Below are positions 61,838 through 64,000 of a DNA stretch of 64,000 bases, piece by piece (position 1 is the first letter of the stretch; each line of letters begins with the position of its first letter). This DNA comes from Thermoplasmata archaeon (GTDB lineage Archaea > Thermoplasmatota > Thermoplasmata > Lutacidiplasmatales > UBA184). The position numbers were made by a program, and so were the translations under genes. The DNA is taken from contig DAHUZP010000039.1 in assembly GCA_027306505.1 (NCBI GenBank), forward strand, positions 16,380 to 80,379, written 5' to 3'. The notes under the pieces are model-generated. The model did not search any database. It worked only from the letters and a program-made list of their open reading frames with translations, and was not told the origin of the DNA.

Positions 61838-62419
61838 ATGAATCCAAGACGGAAGACTCGTGACAGCGAACGAAAGGACCGAGGGGTATCACCCATCATC
61901 GCGACCATCCTGTTGGTGGCGATCACGGTGGTGCTCGCGGCCGTGCTCTATGCCCTGGTCATCATGCCAGCGCCTCCCGCCCCGCCGACGGTGGTCGGGT
62001 TCGGCCCGGACGCCCCGGGGGCTTGCACCACCGCAGGAGGCGCGTCCCTCTACACCTACGCCGCGACCGTGGCGTCCGTCTCGAGCAGTTTGACCGACTC
62101 GCGATTGGGGCTACGCGTGACGAACGTGTCGGGGGCCGTGGTGCCGATTGGCCTCGCCGGTGCCGCAAGCGGAGGCTGCCCTGCCGTAGGGAGCAGTGGG
62201 GCCCCTGGAGGGTGGATCGCCGTGCTGGACTCCCCCCAGGGCGTGGGCGAGGCCACGCTGGACCAGAGCGGGTGGAGCCCCCTCGCGGGAGCCAGTTCCC
62301 CTGCCCAGGTCGACGCGGAGTCCACGATCGTCATCGTCTCCGCCCACCCGATCGGCGGCGACACGCTGGCCACCTACCCCCTCTCCGGAGGGGGCATCAG
62401 CGGGCAAGTAGGGCTCTAA
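61838..62419 (+). CDS. Archaeal type IV pilin-like prepilin 1
   Basis: A 193-residue prepilin. The charged leader RKTRDSERKDRG is followed by VSPIIATILLVAITVVLAAV, the class III signal cut by PibD/FlaK before the hydrophobic helix that packs into a filament core. The rest (~45-193) is Gly/Ser/Ala-rich beta structure with several Cys-containing turns. It is the first of three tandem homologues. The AT-rich promoter region (around 61769-61790, TTAATATACAC) gives a leader of about 45 nt. Confidence 0.85.
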   Translation: MNPRRKTRDSERKDRGVSPIIATILLVAITVVLAAVLYALVIMPAPPAPPTVVGFGPDAPGACTTAGGASLYTYAATVASVSSSLTDSRLGLRVTNVSGAVVPIGLAGAASGGCPAVGSSGAPGGWIAVLDSPQGVGEATLDQSGWSPLAGASSPAQVDAESTIVIVSAHPIGGDTLATYPLSGGGISGQVGL

Positions 62420-62854
62420 ACACGGGAGGCGGGGGAGGGGGGAGCGAGTGGGGGTGACCCCACGATGAACGATGATCCTCTCCCCGGTGGGCGGGGGCCT
62501 CCCCGCCAGGCCCCCTTCTCGGTCATACCCGTACCTGAAGAATGGCATGGGCCTCTCGCCACTGAAAGAGGGAGAGACCATGGCCACGGCCCATCACGCA
62601 GATGCACAACCCCCAGAAATTAGTACACGTGTCAACCACTGACCAAGGACGACCTCCCGGGCACACGTGCTTATGGACCCATATGCGCATCGAGCCCTGC
62701 CACCAATCACCGTAAAAAGGGAAGGGTGGCACGTTCGGCAATTAGCGATGCAACAGTCGTCAAATAGCGACACATGACTCCCAACGCTATTATAACCTGG
62801 AATGGAACTATCTGCCTTGCTCGAGGGTCTAGGCCCTCAAGGAGAGACGAAAAT
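62420..62854 (+). other. 435-bp AT-richer intergenic region between pilin genes
   Basis: No gene supported. Two strong hairpins follow the first pilin: GTGGGGGTGACCCCAC (62449-62464) and GGCGGGG-GCC-TCCCCGCC (~62488-62505), possibly for transcript ending or RNA stability. TTATAA near 62790-62795 is a likely promoter for the next pilin, about 35 nt of leader away. Base composition is distinctly less GC-rich than the core. Confidence 0.5.
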
Positions 62855-63454
62855 ATGCGGAGCGTGAACGCGAATCGCCTAAGCCGAAAGAAGCGCGGGG
62901 TATCCCCAATCATCGCTACGATCCTACTCGTGGCGATCACCGTGGTGCTGGCCGCCGTGTTGTACATCCTGGTGACCGGGCTCATCGGCGGTGGGAGCAA
63001 GACGGCGAACACCATTGGCCTGGGACCGGTTCAAGCCGGCAGCTGCAAGGATGGCGGGGGCGTGACGTGGGACACCTATACGTTCGCAGTGGCCTCCACC
63101 TCTGGCACCATCACCACTTCCCAGTTCGGCATGGGCATCCAGGATGCGAATAAGAACACCATAACCACGGGAACGCTTGCGACCGGCACGGGTAGCTGCA
63201 TTGTTCTCCCGAGCGCGGCGACTACCTTAACCGGAAAGGGATGGGTGGCTGCCCTCGAAAACACCGGCGCAGGAACTGTCGCGGACTCGTGGCCATCGGC
63301 CAGCGGCGCTTGGGCAAATGGTGGCATTACTGTCACCAGCTCAACCGAACTCGTGATTGTGGTATCCCACGGTTCCACGATGACTGGCGACCAACTGAGC
63401 GCCTTTGCCCTGGGCAGCAACGGGGGAATCACATTCTCTGGCGGGGCGTTCTAG
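62855..63454 (+). CDS. Archaeal type IV pilin-like prepilin 2
   Basis: A 199-residue prepilin with leader RSVNANRLSRKKRG then VSPIIATILLVAITVVLAAV, nearly identical to prepilin 1 over the core helix. The head domain is Thr/Ser/Gly-rich (TYTFAVASTSGTITTSQFGM) and contains paired Cys (~residues 70 and 118), suggesting a disulfide. A clear ribosome site, GGAG, lies 11 nt before ATG 62855. Third-position GC is lower than in housekeeping genes, as expected for a rapidly changing surface protein. Confidence 0.87.
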   Translation: MRSVNANRLSRKKRGVSPIIATILLVAITVVLAAVLYILVTGLIGGGSKTANTIGLGPVQAGSCKDGGGVTWDTYTFAVASTSGTITTSQFGMGIQDANKNTITTGTLATGTGSCIVLPSAATTLTGKGWVAALENTGAGTVADSWPSASGAWANGGITVTSSTELVIVVSHGSTMTGDQLSAFALGSNGGITFSGGAF

Positions 63455-63680
63455 GACAGTTGAGTCCCCACGGAACAAAGCGGTCCCAACCCTTTCCATA
63501 CAACCATTTCCCGGCCGCGCATTTCGATTGTGGACTGCAACGGGCAGCCCTGCCGACGTTGGAGTGCATTCGGTTCAAGCTGGACGGGTGATTTCGATGC
63601 GCGTGCGATGGGTGCCAGCGCACCACGAGCTCGGGGGCCAAGCCCAGAACCAGTCGTCAAGGTGTCGAGGAACCCAGCCC

Positions 63681-64000
63681 ATGCGAGGAGTCTCCACCAT
63701 CATCGCAACCATCTTGCTGGTGGCCATAACTGTCGTTCTTGCGGCAGTGCTCTACATCCTGGTCTCTGGCGTCTTTGCTCCCACAGACACCGCTCCGCAT
63801 CCGCCCATTGCGATCGCAGTAACCGAATCTTGGAGGGGCAACTGTAGCGCGGGGGCTGTATCCGAAGCGGCGTACAACTTTGGGGTGGATGCCACGTCCG
63901 CGACTCTCACCACCGACCAGATCGGCCTCGAGGTTTTCGACACCAACAACAACGTCGTTTCTCTGGGAAAGGCCGTGGCGCCAAGCTCTGGCACCTGCCC
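63681..64000 (+). CDS. Archaeal type IV pilin-like prepilin 3 (3' end outside window)
   Basis: The frame is open from ATG 63681 to the window edge (106 codons). The leader is very short: MRG then VSTIIATILLVAITVVLAAV. An in-frame GTG at 63612 would add 23 residues without the usual basic cluster. The head begins with TDTAPHPP and has the same strand pattern (SATLTTDQIGLEVFDTNNNV) as prepilin 2, showing shared ancestry. Third of a tandem set. Confidence 0.8.
   Translation, partial: MRGVSTIIATILLVAITVVLAAVLYILVSGVFAPTDTAPHPPIAIAVTESWRGNCSAGAVSEAAYNFGVDATSATLTTDQIGLEVFDTNNNVVSLGKAVAPSSGTC

Noticed and set aside
62488..62505. Hairpin after the first pilin as an intrinsic terminator
   Set aside because: A strong stem is present but no T-rich run follows, so archaeal termination there is not supported; kept only as a structural note.

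Overview
The window is a 64-kb piece of a high-GC archaeal chromosome. The information-processing genes are archaeal in type: SRP54, TFB, a PheS with an N-terminal helix-turn-helix extension, PheT, peptidyl-tRNA hydrolase Pth2, an enolase-uS2 gene pair, PurP, and 4-phosphopantoate--beta-alanine ligase. Three preproteins carry the archaeal type IV pilin N-terminus. Many genes start with GTG or TTG, and about a dozen have a TATA-like box 24-30 nt upstream of the start codon, which points to leaderless mRNAs. I infer a Thermoplasmata-like, protein-degrading heterotroph; the lineage cannot be fixed from the sequence alone.

Layout. 1-7.3 kb (minus strand): two OppB/OppC peptide-type ABC permease pairs; one OppB is fused to a large extracytoplasmic Kelch-PKD region. 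7.4-11.5 kb: Pth2, a DUF1616-like membrane protein and SRP54, divergent from a GltD-type flavoprotein. 11.5-17.6 kb: two tandem membrane-anchored S53 (sedolisin) peptidases, each ending in a zinc ribbon. 17.7-22.2 kb: pheS-pheT, a GNAT and a Nudix-like protein. 22.2-28.0 kb: a 15-TM iron-sulfur membrane protein coupled to a dicysteine membrane protein, whose paralogue lies across an intact-looking 1.33-kb insertion sequence with an 8-bp target duplication. 28.0-30.7 kb: accessory patch with a membrane-inserted Cas4-like nuclease split over two overlapping frames, gene remnants, and a membrane protein with an EF-Tu-domain-2-like tail. 30.7-35.1 kb: giant Kelch/PKD surface protein. 35.2-42.2 kb: methylmalonyl-CoA mutase, epimerase, enolase, uS2, TFB and a four-Cys PD-(D/E)XK nuclease. 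42.3-43.1 kb: fluoride riboswitch, CrcB and DUF190. 43.2-49.6 kb: membrane proteins, a secreted lipase-like hydrolase, PurP and an ABC-2 exporter. 49.7-55 kb: tRNA-Ser(GGA) with an apparent T-loop intron, free-Met-sulfoxide reductase, pantothenate-pathway ligase, SfsA, isovaleryl-CoA-dehydrogenase-type enzyme and NadB. 55-64 kb: giant repeat surface protein, two-domain GNAT, coiled-coil protein, PRPP synthetase and three tandem pilin genes, the last cut by the window edge.

How the genes fit together (inference): secreted or anchored S53 peptidases would release peptides, the tandem Opp-type permeases would import them, and isovaleryl-CoA dehydrogenase plus methylmalonyl-CoA epimerase/mutase would feed branched-chain amino-acid carbon into central metabolism. 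The most unusual items are the Kelch-PKD-OppB fusion, the zinc-ribbon-tailed S53 pair, the CCST membrane protein pair with its iron-sulfur partner, and the T-loop tRNA intron.
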